From contig CAYRZF010000085.1 in NCBI GenBank assembly GCA_964428805.1, positions 1 through 8,994 on the forward strand: a stretch of 8,994 bases of DNA, in the 5' to 3' direction. The notes beneath the pieces were generated by a model. The model searched no databases and was not told where the DNA came from. It worked only from the letters and a program-made list of their open reading frames with translations. Shown here one piece after another: positions 1 to 6,738 of this stretch; the first letter of the stretch is position 1, and the number at the start of each line of letters is the position of its first letter. The position numbers and the translations under genes were made by a program. This DNA comes from CAYRZF01 sp964428805 (GTDB lineage: Bacteria > Methylomirabilota > Methylomirabilia > Rokubacteriales > CSP1-6).

Positions 1-1517
1 CCTTCATGCCGTGGGGCGGCTACAACTTCGAGGACGCGATCCTGGTCTCGGAGCGACTTGTCAAGGACGACCGCTACACCTCCATCCACATCGAGGAGTT
101 CGAGGTCCAGGCGCGGGACACGAAGCTCGGCAAAGAGGACATCACGCGCGATATCCCCAACGTCTCCGAGGAGGCGCTCAAGGACCTCGACGAGTCCGGC
201 ATCGTGAGGATCGGAGCCAAAGTGAAGGTCGGCGACATCCTGGTGGGGAAGATCACCCCCAAGGGCGAGACCCAGCTGACGCCGGAGGAGAAGTTGCTGC
301 GGGCGATCTTTGGGGAGAAGGCCGGCGACGTTCGGGACACCTCCCTGACGGTCCCCCCGGGGATCGAGGGGACCGTGGTGGACGTGAAGGTCTTTTCCCG
401 CCGGGGCGTGGACAAGGACGATCGCGCCAAGTCCATCGAGGAAGAGGAGGTGGGCCACCTCGAGAAGGACTACCAGGATGAGATTGCAATGGTCGAGCTG
501 GAGCGCGACCAGAAGCTGAAGAACCTTCTGGTAGAGAAGATCTTGACCTTCGATCTGATGGATCCCACCAGCAAGAAGAAACTCGGCAAAAAGGGCGACA
601 GGATCGAACGTCCCTACCTGGACGACTTCTCTTGGAACGAGCTGAAGAAGATCCGGGTCAAGGAAGACGAAGGCCTGGCCGCCAACATCAAGCGGATCGA
701 GGAACTGGCCGAGGAGCAGATCTCCATTTACGAGACGATGCTGGATGACCGCATCGCTCGCCTCCGCCGAGGGGACGATCTCCCGCCAGGGGTCATCAAG
801 ACCGTGAAGGTGTGCGTGGCGGTCAAGCGCAAGCTCTCAGTGGGCGATAAGATGGCCGGCCGCCACGGCAACAAGGGTGTGGTTTCACGGATCCTCCCCG
901 AAGAGGATATGCCCTATCTGCCCGATGGGACGCCGGCGGAGATCGTGCTGAACCCGCTGGGCGTTCCCTCCCGGATGAACGTGGGCCAGATCCTGGAAAC
1001 CCAACTGGGGTGGGCGGCCCAGGCGCTCGGGCTCTTGGTTTTTTGTTCGGTTTTAAACGGCGCCACCGAGGAAGAAATCAAGGACCACTTGAAACAGGCA
1101 AAGCTGCCCACCTCGGGCAAGACGCTGCTCTACGACGGCCGCACCGGCAAGCCCTTCCACCAGGAGGTGACGGTCGGGCAGATCTACATGATGAAGCTGG
1201 CCCATCTGGTCGAGGACAAGATGCACGCCCGCTCCATCGGTCCCTACTCGCTCGTCACCCAGCAGCCGCTGGGAGGGAAGGCGCAGTTCGGGGGCCAGCG
1301 GTTCGGCGAGATGGAGGTCTGGGCCCTGGAAGCCTACGGCGCAGCCCACACGCTGCAGGAGATGCTCACCGTCAAGTCCGACGACCTGGNNNNNNNNNNC
1401 GTCAAGGGCGAAAACTTCCTCGAGCCGGGCACTCCGGAGTCCTTCAACGTGCTGGTGAAGGAGCTCAAGAGCCTGGCGCTGGATGTGGAGCTCATTCAGA
1501 AGAACGCCAAGAAGTAA
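1..1517 (+). CDS. rpoB: DNA-directed RNA polymerase subunit beta, 3' part (5' truncated by window edge)
   Basis: This is the C-terminal portion of the beta subunit, which with beta' forms the RNA polymerase catalytic cleft. The frame is already open at the window edge: the first full codon (nt 3) is Phe, giving the family motif FMPWGGYNFEDA, so the true start lies upstream. Visible landmarks are KGETQLTPEEKLLRAIFGEKA (about nt 270-325), the active-site lysine segment GDKMAGRHGNKG (nt 843-878), NPLGVPSRMNVGQI just after it, the QQPLGGKAQFGGQRFGEMEVW block (about nt 1260-1322), and the C-terminal PESFNVLVKELKSL clamp-anchoring segment. It ends in TAA. The fragment aligns with roughly the last 40% of E. 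coli beta and lacks the long insertion E. coli has after GMAAKGIG. The rifampicin-binding region is outside the window. A 10-N gap interrupts the frame at 1390-1399. A short T-rich patch near 1036-1058 gives an unusual peptide (VFCSVLNGA where VFDGA is usual). rpoC follows after 20 nt, so the two are surely co-transcribed. Confidence 0.99.
   Translation, partial: FMPWGGYNFEDAILVSERLVKDDRYTSIHIEEFEVQARDTKLGKEDITRDIPNVSEEALKDLDESGIVRIGAKVKVGDILVGKITPKGETQLTPEEKLLRAIFGEKAGDVRDTSLTVPPGIEGTVVDVKVFSRRGVDKDDRAKSIEEEEVGHLEKDYQDEIAMVELERDQKLKNLLVEKILTFDLMDPTSKKKLGKKGDRIERPYLDDFSWNELKKIRVKEDEGLAANIKRIEELAEEQISIYETMLDDRIARLRRGDDLPPGVIKTVKVCVAVKRKLSVGDKMAGRHGNKGVVSRILPEEDMPYLPDGTPAEIVLNPLGVPSRMNVGQILETQLGWAAQALGLLVFCSVLNGATEEEIKDHLKQAKLPTSGKTLLYDGRTGKPFHQEVTVGQIYMMKLAHLVEDKMHARSIGPYSLVTQQPLGGKAQFGGQRFGEMEVWALEAYGAAHTLQEMLTVKSDDLXXXXVKGENFLEPGTPESFNVLVKELKSLALDVELIQKNAKK
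1390..1399. other. Assembly gap of 10 Ns inside rpoB
   Basis: Ten undetermined bases lie inside the rpoB frame, after SDDL and before VKGENFLEPG. The family normally has ten residues here (a GRTK...YE.I type stretch), but the Ns leave room for only four. The run is therefore probably a fixed-length placeholder for about 28 missing bases rather than a true length. Because 28 minus 10 is a multiple of three, the reading frame survives by chance. Confidence 0.9.
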
Positions 1518-1523
1518 GTGGAA

Positions 1524-1530
1524 AAGGAGG
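1524..1530 (+). promoter_or_regulatory. Ribosome binding site of rpoC
   Basis: AAGGAGG is a near-complete Shine-Dalgarno sequence ending 7 nt before the ATG at 1538. This spacing decides the rpoC start in favour of 1538 over the in-frame ATG two codons later (1544), which would have a 13-nt spacer. It sits entirely in the 20-nt rpoB-rpoC gap. Confidence 0.9.
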
Positions 1531-1537
1531 CTCACGA

Positions 1538-4500
1538 ATGTTGATGGATCGCCCGCTGGGCAGCCTGCTCAGGGAGGAGAAGCCCACCAAAGACCTGTGG
1601 GGAATCCTCGATCGGCATCCGAAGCCTATCACGTTCGACGCCATCCGGATTCGGCTGGCGTCCCCCGAGAAGATCCGTTCCTGGTCGCACGGCGAGGTGA
1701 AGAAGCCGGAGACCATCAACTACCGGACGTTCAAGCCCGAGCGGGACGGCCTGTTCTGCGCCCGCATCTTCGGGCCCACGAAGGATTACGAGTGCGCCTG
1801 CGGGAAGTACAAGCGGATGAAGTTTGCCGGCGTAGTCTGCGACAAGTGTGGGGTCGAAGTGACCCGCGCGCGCGTGCGCCGGGAACGCATGGGGCACGTC
1901 GAGCTGGCCTCCCCGGTCTCCCACGTGTGGTTCTTCAAGGGCCTGCCGAGCCGCATCGGCCAGCTCCTGGACATGTCGCTCCGCGAGCTGGAGAAGATCC
2001 TCTACTTCGAGGAGTACGTGGTGCTGGATCCGGGGCGGGTGCCTGGGCTGAAGAAGAAGGATCTCCTCATGGTGGACCGGGCGCGCAAGCTTGCCGAGGA
2101 GCACGGCGCCGACGCCTTCAAGGTCGGCATGGGCGCCGAGGCCATCCGGGAACTGCTTCGCGACATGGAGCTGGAGAGCCTGGCCGGTGAGCTCCGGGCT
2201 CAGATGCTTGTCGAGACCTCGGTGCAGAAGGGGAAGAAGATTGTCAAGCGCCTCAAGGTCGTGGAGGCGTTCATCAATTCCGGCAACCAGCCCGAGTGGA
2301 TGATCCTTGAGGTGGTGCCGGTTATTCCGCCTGAGCTACGTCCTCTCGTTCCCCTCGATGGGGGTCGTTTTGCGACCTCGGATCTGAACGACCTCTATCG
2401 CCGCGTCATCAACCGGAACAACCGGCTGAAGCGGCTCATGGAGCTCAAGGCGCCGGAGATCATCATCCGGAACGAGAAGCGGATGCTCCAGGAGGCCGTG
2501 GACGCGCTGTTCGACAACGGCCGGCGGGGTCGCGTGATCACGGGCCCGAATAACCGGCCGCTCAAATCCCTCTCGGATACCCTCAAGGGCAAGCAGGGGC
2601 GGTTCCGTCAGAATCTTCTGGGCAAGCGAGTGGATTATTCCGGCCGCTCGGTCATCGTGGTAGGCCCGCACCTGAAGCTCCACCAGTGCGGCCTGCCGAA
2701 GAAGATGGCGCTCGAACTCTTCAAGCCGTTCATCCTCCGGAAGCTGGAGGAGCGGGGGATCGCCTCGTCCATCAAGGCGGCGAAGAAGTTTATGGAGAAA
2801 GAGCATCCCGAGATCTGGGACATCCTGGAAGAGGTCGTCAAGGAACACCCGGTGCTCCTGAACCGGGCCCCCACGCTCCACCGCCTCGGGATCCAGGCCT
2901 TCGAGCCGATCCTGGTGGAGGGAAAGGCCATCGAGATCCATCCGTTGGTGTGCACCGCCTTCAACGCGGACTTCGACGGGGACCAGATGGCGGTTCACAT
3001 CCCGCTCAGCCTGGAGGCCCAGCTGGAGGCGCAGGTCCTCATGCTGTCGGCGAACAATATCCTGTCTCCGGCCAACGGCGCGCCCTTGGCGGTGCCGACC
3101 CAGGACATGGTGCTGGGCATCTACTACCTGACCAAGGAGCGGCCGGGGGTGCGGGGGGAAGGGCGGCTGTTCGCGGATCCCGAGGACGTGCGAATCGCCT
3201 ACGACGCCGAGGACGTGGACCTCCAGGCCCGGATCCGCCTCCGCTGGCGGGGGGAGGTCATCGAAACCACCGTGGGGCGCGTGCTTCTCAACGACGTGGT
3301 TCCCGAGCCTCTCAAGTTCGTCAACGGCGAGCTCAAGAAGAAAGAGGTCACGGCCCTTGTAGCCGAATGCTACAACCGGCTCGGCAACGAGGTCACGGTG
3401 GCCTTTTTGGATGACCTGAAAGACATCGGCTTCCGGTACGCCACCCTGTCCGGTCTGTCGATCGGCATCGACGACATGCATGTCCCGTCGGCGAAAGAGG
3501 AGCTCATCGAGGACGCGCGCCAGCAGGTGACCGTGGTCGAGCAGCAATACCAGGACGGGGTCATCACCAACGGCGAGCGCTACAACAAGGTCGTGGACAT
3601 CTGGGCCCACGTCACCGAGCAAATCTCCGACGCGATGTTCCGGGAGCTGGAGGGGGGCAAGCAGGGCGGGGAATTCAATCCGATCTACATGATGGCCGAT
3701 TCGGGCGCGCGGGGGTCCAAGCAGCAGATCCGCCAGCTCGCCGGGATGCGAGGCCTCATGGCCAAGCCGTCGGGGGAGATCATCGAGACGCCCATCACGT
3801 CCAACTTCCGCGAAGGGCTTACGGTGTTGGAGTACTTCACCTCCACTCACGGCGCGCGCAAGGGGTTGGCGGATACGGCCCTCAAGACGGCCGATTCCGG
3901 GTACCTGACGCGCCGCCTGGTGGACGTGGCTCAGGACGTCATCGTGAGCGTCTACGACTGCGGCACCGTGAAGTACATCGACACCACTCCGCTGGTCGAG
4001 GGGGGCGATATCATCCAGTCGCTCCGCGATCGGGTGCTCGGGCGCGTGGCCGCGGAGGACATCCGGGACCCCTTCGGCGGGGAGATCATCGTCCAGGCCA
4101 ACTCGGAGATTATCGAGGAAGTGGCGGCCAAGATCGAGGACTCAGGCCTGGAAAAGGTGCGGATCCGCTCCGCGCTCACCTGCGAGGCCAAGCGGGGGGT
4201 CTGCGTGATGTGCTACGGGCGCAACCTGGGGACCGGCCGGCTGGCCGAGCTCGGGGAGGCGGTCGGCATCATCGCCGCTCAGTCCATTGGAGAACCTGGT
4301 ACTCAGCTCACCATGCGGACGTTCCACATCGGCGGCACGGCGAGCCGGGTTGTGGAGGCCTCCAAGCACGAAGCGAGGACCGCCGGCATCGTGAAATACC
4401 ACAACATGCGCACGGTCGAGAACCGAGACCGGGACCTCGTCGTGCTGAACCGGAACGGCGAGATCGTCATCGTGGACGATCGGGGCCGGGAGAAGGAGCG

Positions 4501-5689
4501 GTATCCGGTGGTGCCGGGCGCTCGGGTCAAGGTCAAGGAGGGCAAGCGCGTCCCGGCCGGTCAAGTCCTGGTGGAGTGGGACCCCTTCACCACGCCGATT
4601 CTCACCGAGTTGTCCGGGAAGCTCGTGTACCGGGACATCGTCGAGGGGATGACAGTCCGCGAGGAGTTCGACGAGGTCACGGGGTTGGCCCGAAAGGTGA
4701 TTATCGAGGACACCGAGGGAAAGCTCCAGCCGCGCGTTTCCGTCAAGGACGACAAGGGAACCACGGTGGCTCAGAACCTGATGCCCGTGGGAGCTCACCT
4801 CCTGGTGGCGAACGAGTCGCACGTGTTCGCCGGAGACATCATTGCCAAGATCCCGCGCGAAACGACCAAGACCAAGGACATCACGGGTGGGTTACCCCGC
4901 GTGGCCGAGCTCTTCGAGGCGCGCAAGCCGAAGGAGCAGGCGGTCATTACCGAGATCGATGGGGCGGTGGAGTTCGCCGGTTTCGCGAAGGGAATGCGCA
5001 AAATCGTGATCCGCGCCGACAACGGCGAGACCAAGGAGTACCTGATCCCCCGCGGGAAGCACATTTCGGTGCATGAAGCAGACCGGGTCAAGGCGGGCGA
5101 GACCCTCATGGACGGCTCCCCGAATCCGCACGACTATCTCGCGGTGCTGGGCGACCGCGAGCTCCAGCGTTACCTCGTGAACGAGGTTCAGGAGGTCTAT
5201 CGTCTCCAGGGGGTCACGATCAACGACAAGCACATCGAGATCATCGTGCGCCAGATGCTGCGCCGCGTCCGCATCGAGGAGGTGGGTGACACCGATTTCG
5301 TGGTGGGCGAGCTCGTGGACAAGTTCGTCTTTCAGGAGGAGAACGACAAGGTGCTGGCCCAGGGCAAGCGCCCGGCCGCCGCCAAACCCGTCCTCCTCGG
5401 CATCACCAAGGCCTCACTCAGCACCGACAGCTTCATCTCGGCCGCTTCGTTCCAGGAAACCACGCGCGTCCTCACCGAGGCCGCCATCAGCGGTAAGGTG
5501 GACGACCTTCGCGGGCTCAAGGAGAACGTGATCGTGGGCCGGCTGATCCCGGCTGGCACCGGGCTCCCGCACTACACGCGGACGGAGGTGCTGAGCGCTG
5601 AAGCAGCCCAGGAGGCCAAGCCGGCGGTCGAGCCGATCGCGGGCGAGCCGCCAGCCGAGGGCGAGGCCCCGGTGGCTGCTGCCGGCTAG
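1538..5689 (+). CDS. rpoC: DNA-directed RNA polymerase subunit beta'
   Basis: This is the complete 1383-residue beta' subunit, the largest RNA polymerase subunit, which carries the catalytic Mg2+ site and the clamp. The N-terminal zinc-binding site has C86, C88, C101 and C104 (spacing C-x-C-x12-C-x2-C). The switch region RQNLLGKRVDYSGRSVI starts at R357. The catalytic motif NADFDGD is at 476-482 with D478, D480 and D482. The bridge helix spans about 762-798. The second zinc site has C808, C882, C889 and C892. The trigger loop begins with GEPGTQLTMRTFHIGG at 918-933 (M926, R927, H930) and resumes at DITGGLPR from 1114. The roughly 175 residues between form a trigger-loop insertion like E. coli SI3. 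The last 36 or so residues are a low-complexity Ala/Glu/Pro tail. Compared with E. coli there are about 16 to 18 extra N-terminal residues. The frame is open well upstream inside rpoB, but the ATG at 1538 has a strong Shine-Dalgarno and gives a family-like N-terminus. All catalytic and metal-binding residues checked are intact. Confidence 0.99.
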   Translation: MLMDRPLGSLLREEKPTKDLWGILDRHPKPITFDAIRIRLASPEKIRSWSHGEVKKPETINYRTFKPERDGLFCARIFGPTKDYECACGKYKRMKFAGVVCDKCGVEVTRARVRRERMGHVELASPVSHVWFFKGLPSRIGQLLDMSLRELEKILYFEEYVVLDPGRVPGLKKKDLLMVDRARKLAEEHGADAFKVGMGAEAIRELLRDMELESLAGELRAQMLVETSVQKGKKIVKRLKVVEAFINSGNQPEWMILEVVPVIPPELRPLVPLDGGRFATSDLNDLYRRVINRNNRLKRLMELKAPEIIIRNEKRMLQEAVDALFDNGRRGRVITGPNNRPLKSLSDTLKGKQGRFRQNLLGKRVDYSGRSVIVVGPHLKLHQCGLPKKMALELFKPFILRKLEERGIASSIKAAKKFMEKEHPEIWDILEEVVKEHPVLLNRAPTLHRLGIQAFEPILVEGKAIEIHPLVCTAFNADFDGDQMAVHIPLSLEAQLEAQVLMLSANNILSPANGAPLAVPTQDMVLGIYYLTKERPGVRGEGRLFADPEDVRIAYDAEDVDLQARIRLRWRGEVIETTVGRVLLNDVVPEPLKFVNGELKKKEVTALVAECYNRLGNEVTVAFLDDLKDIGFRYATLSGLSIGIDDMHVPSAKEELIEDARQQVTVVEQQYQDGVITNGERYNKVVDIWAHVTEQISDAMFRELEGGKQGGEFNPIYMMADSGARGSKQQIRQLAGMRGLMAKPSGEIIETPITSNFREGLTVLEYFTSTHGARKGLADTALKTADSGYLTRRLVDVAQDVIVSVYDCGTVKYIDTTPLVEGGDIIQSLRDRVLGRVAAEDIRDPFGGEIIVQANSEIIEEVAAKIEDSGLEKVRIRSALTCEAKRGVCVMCYGRNLGTGRLAELGEAVGIIAAQSIGEPGTQLTMRTFHIGGTASRVVEASKHEARTAGIVKYHNMRTVENRDRDLVVLNRNGEIVIVDDRGREKERYPVVPGARVKVKEGKRVPAGQVLVEWDPFTTPILTELSGKLVYRDIVEGMTVREEFDEVTGLARKVIIEDTEGKLQPRVSVKDDKGTTVAQNLMPVGAHLLVANESHVFAGDIIAKIPRETTKTKDITGGLPRVAELFEARKPKEQAVITEIDGAVEFAGFAKGMRKIVIRADNGETKEYLIPRGKHISVHEADRVKAGETLMDGSPNPHDYLAVLGDRELQRYLVNEVQEVYRLQGVTINDKHIEIIVRQMLRRVRIEEVGDTDFVVGELVDKFVFQEENDKVLAQGKRPAAAKPVLLGITKASLSTDSFISAASFQETTRVLTEAAISGKVDDLRGLKENVIVGRLIPAGTGLPHYTRTEVLSAEAAQEAKPAVEPIAGEPPAEGEAPVAAAG

Positions 5690-5703
5690 GGGTTCGGGGG
5701 AGG

Positions 5704-5713
5704 ATCAATTGAT
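5704..5713. repeat. 10-bp perfect palindrome overlapping the -35 box
   Basis: ATCAATTGAT is its own reverse complement, and its last base is the first T of the TTGACA box. It could be an operator half-covering the -35 region, or simply part of an AT-rich upstream promoter element. At 10 bp with no flanking extension the symmetry may well be chance. Confidence 0.35.
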
Positions 5714-5741
5714 TGACAAACCTAGCCTGTCCGAGTATAAA
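5713..5741 (+). promoter_or_regulatory. Strong sigma70-type promoter for the str operon (rpsL onward)
   Basis: The -35 box TTGACA (5713-5718) matches consensus exactly. It is separated by 17 nt, the optimal spacing, from a -10 box TATAAA (5736-5741, one mismatch to TATAAT). It lies in an AT-rich island inside the 89-nt rpoC-rpsL gap of an otherwise GC-rich window, which makes a chance match unlikely. The expected start site is near 5747-5750, leaving a leader of about 30 nt before the rpsL ATG. No terminator-like hairpin is visible between rpoC and this promoter, so read-through from rpoBC probably adds to it. This is inference from sequence; no start site has been mapped. Confidence 0.85.
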
Positions 5742-5778
5742 GTAGGAGTTTTGGCTCTATTGAGGGCGTAAGACGACT

Positions 5779-6168
5779 ATGCCGACCATCAGTCAGCTCG
5801 TGCGGAAGGGCCGGGAGGCGGTGCTCAAGAAGTCAAAGACACCGGCGATGGCGGGGAGTCCGCAGAAGCGCGGGGTGTGCATTCGGGTTTACACGACCAC
5901 CCCCAAGAAGCCGAACTCGGCGCTTCGCAAGGTGGCCCGGGTCCGGCTGACGAACGGGCTCGAGGTGACGTCGTACATCCCGGGGGTCGGCCACAACTTG
6001 CAGGAGCACTCGATCGTCCTGATCCGTGGTGGGCGGGTGAAAGACCTTCCGGGGGTTCGGTACCACATCATCCGCGGTATTCTCGATACCGCCGGGGTGG
6101 CCAACCGGAAGCAGAGCCGCTCGAAGTACGGCGCCAAGGCGCCGAAGGCGGGCGGGGGCGCGGCCTAA
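5779..6168 (+). CDS. rpsL: 30S ribosomal protein S12
   Basis: This is a complete 129-residue S12, a protein of the 30S decoding centre and the usual site of streptomycin-resistance mutations. The N-terminus MPTISQLVRKGR is typical of the family and fixes the ATG start. Core motifs are present in order: CPQKRGVC-like SPQKRGVC at 27-34, TTTPKKPNSALRKVAR at 39-54, GHNLQEHS at 71-78, and GGRVKDLPGVRYH at 84-96. K43/K44 (E. coli mature K42/K43) and K88 (mature K87) are wild type, so no streptomycin-resistance change is seen at these positions. D89 is the Asp that RimO methylthiolates in other bacteria. The C-terminus ends in a short Ala/Gly-rich tail. It is the first gene after the promoter at 5713-5741. 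The Shine-Dalgarno is weak: only GAGG at 5762-5765, 13 nt from the ATG. rpsG follows after 91 nt. Confidence 0.99.
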   Translation: MPTISQLVRKGREAVLKKSKTPAMAGSPQKRGVCIRVYTTTPKKPNSALRKVARVRLTNGLEVTSYIPGVGHNLQEHSIVLIRGGRVKDLPGVRYHIIRGILDTAGVANRKQSRSKYGAKAPKAGGGAA

Positions 6169-6186
6169 TGCAGAGGTTTTGTTCGA

Positions 6187-6205
6187 GCGCTGGCTTTGCC
6201 AGCGC
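6187..6205 (+). repeat. Perfect 8-bp hairpin in the rpsL-rpsG gap (hairpin 1)
   Basis: GCGCTGGC, then loop TTT, then GCCAGCGC form a perfect inverted repeat. It begins 18 nt after the rpsL stop codon. There is no T-run after it (the sequence continues AATCTCTGGGGGG), so it does not look like an intrinsic terminator. Together with hairpin 2 it fills most of the gap. It may be an mRNA control or processing structure, or part of a dispersed intergenic repeat. Confidence 0.75.
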
Positions 6206-6224
6206 AATCTCTGGGGGGAGGCAT

Positions 6225-6250
6225 CGGAAGGGGGGCGGAGTCCCCCTCCG
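6225..6250 (+). repeat. G/C-rich hairpin immediately before the rpsG ribosome binding site (hairpin 2)
   Basis: CGGA plus five Gs (6225-6234, one A bulged at 6229) can pair with CCCCCTCCG (6242-6250), giving nine pairs around a loop of about 7 nt. The final paired G at 6250 is also the first base of the rpsG Shine-Dalgarno GAGG (6250-6253). Folding or unfolding here could therefore affect S7 translation. A second SD-like tract, GGGGGGAGG at 6213-6221, lies upstream and could compete for the CCTCC of the right arm. Confidence 0.65.
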
Positions 6251-6253
6251 AGG
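6250..6253 (+). promoter_or_regulatory. Ribosome binding site of rpsG
   Basis: GAGG lies 6 nt before the ATG at 6260. It supports the 155-residue S7 over a longer form starting with TTG at 6179. It directly abuts hairpin 2. Confidence 0.7.
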
Positions 6254-6259
6254 GAATTA

Positions 6260-6727
6260 ATGCGCAGGGCGGCGCCGGCGCGTCGGGAGGTCCTTCCGGA
6301 CCCGAAGTACGGCAGTCGACTGGTGGCGAAGTTCGTCAACATCATGATGACGTGCGGTAAGAAGTCGACGGCGGAGCGCATCATGTACGATGCGCTGGAC
6401 GCGGTCGAGGAACGGAGCAAGCAGGACGCGCTGAAGATGTTCAAGCAGGCGGTTGACAACGTGAAGCCCGCTGTGGAGGTGAAATCGCGCCGGGTCGGTG
6501 GCTCGACCTATCAGGTGCCGGTGGAGGTGCGTTCCGAACGGCGGACCGCGCTCTCGATGCGATGGCTTATCTCCGCCTCCCGCCGCCGTGGGGAGAAGAG
6601 CATGGCGGAAAGGCTGGTGGGCGAGCTCCTCGACGCGGCGAACAACCGGGGGACCGCCGTCAAGAAGCGAGAAGACACACACCGAATGGCGGAGGCCAAC
6701 AAGGCGTTCGCGCACTATCGGTGGTAG
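6260..6727 (+). CDS. rpsG: 30S ribosomal protein S7
   Basis: This is a complete 155-residue S7, the primary binding protein that nucleates assembly of the 16S rRNA 3' major domain (30S head). The product begins MRRAAPARREVLPDPKYGS, matching the basic N-terminal arm plus the DPKYGS box of the family. The S7 signature follows with GKK at 33-35 and ERIMYDAL at 39-46. The RNA-binding beta-hairpin region VKSRRVGGSTYQVPVEV is at 74-90, and the end is AFAHYRW. The usual family length is about 156. The frame is open back to a TTG at 6179, but that would add 27 residues encoded by the hairpin region and unlike any S7 N-terminus, so the ATG at 6260 is preferred. In E. coli S7 represses its own operon by binding the rpsL-rpsG intercistronic RNA. 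The structured 91-nt gap here is in the same place, but whether it acts the same way is inference. Confidence 0.98.
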   Translation: MRRAAPARREVLPDPKYGSRLVAKFVNIMMTCGKKSTAERIMYDALDAVEERSKQDALKMFKQAVDNVKPAVEVKSRRVGGSTYQVPVEVRSERRTALSMRWLISASRRRGEKSMAERLVGELLDAANNRGTAVKKREDTHRMAEANKAFAHYRW

Positions 6728-6738
6728 CGAGACATCAC

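Noticed and set aside
1036..1056. T-runs as a possible intrinsic terminator inside rpoB
   Set aside because: No GC-rich stem precedes the T-runs at the right distance, and the site is inside an essential open frame.
1518..1520. GTG directly after the rpoB stop codon as an alternative gene start
   Set aside because: It has no ribosome binding site in front, and GTG GAA AAG GAG is in a different frame from rpoC (1538 minus 1518 is not a multiple of three). The stretch instead forms the rpoC Shine-Dalgarno.
1010..1537. Upstream extension of the rpoC frame through the 3' end of rpoB
   Set aside because: The frame is open by chance and crosses the N gap. The encoded peptide is an out-of-frame reading of rpoB, and rpoC has a clear Shine-Dalgarno and start at 1538.
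2336..3850. Long open frame of 504 codons on the minus strand inside rpoC
   Set aside because: It lies wholly antisense to a strongly conserved gene. Its composition (Arg-, His-, Leu- and Asp-rich) is typical of GC-rich antisense shadows, and it has no recognisable domain or ribosome binding site.
6179..6259. Possible 27-residue N-terminal extension of S7 from a TTG codon
   Set aside because: The peptide is encoded by the hairpin region and resembles no S7. The ATG at 6260 has a GAGG at suitable spacing and gives a family-length protein.
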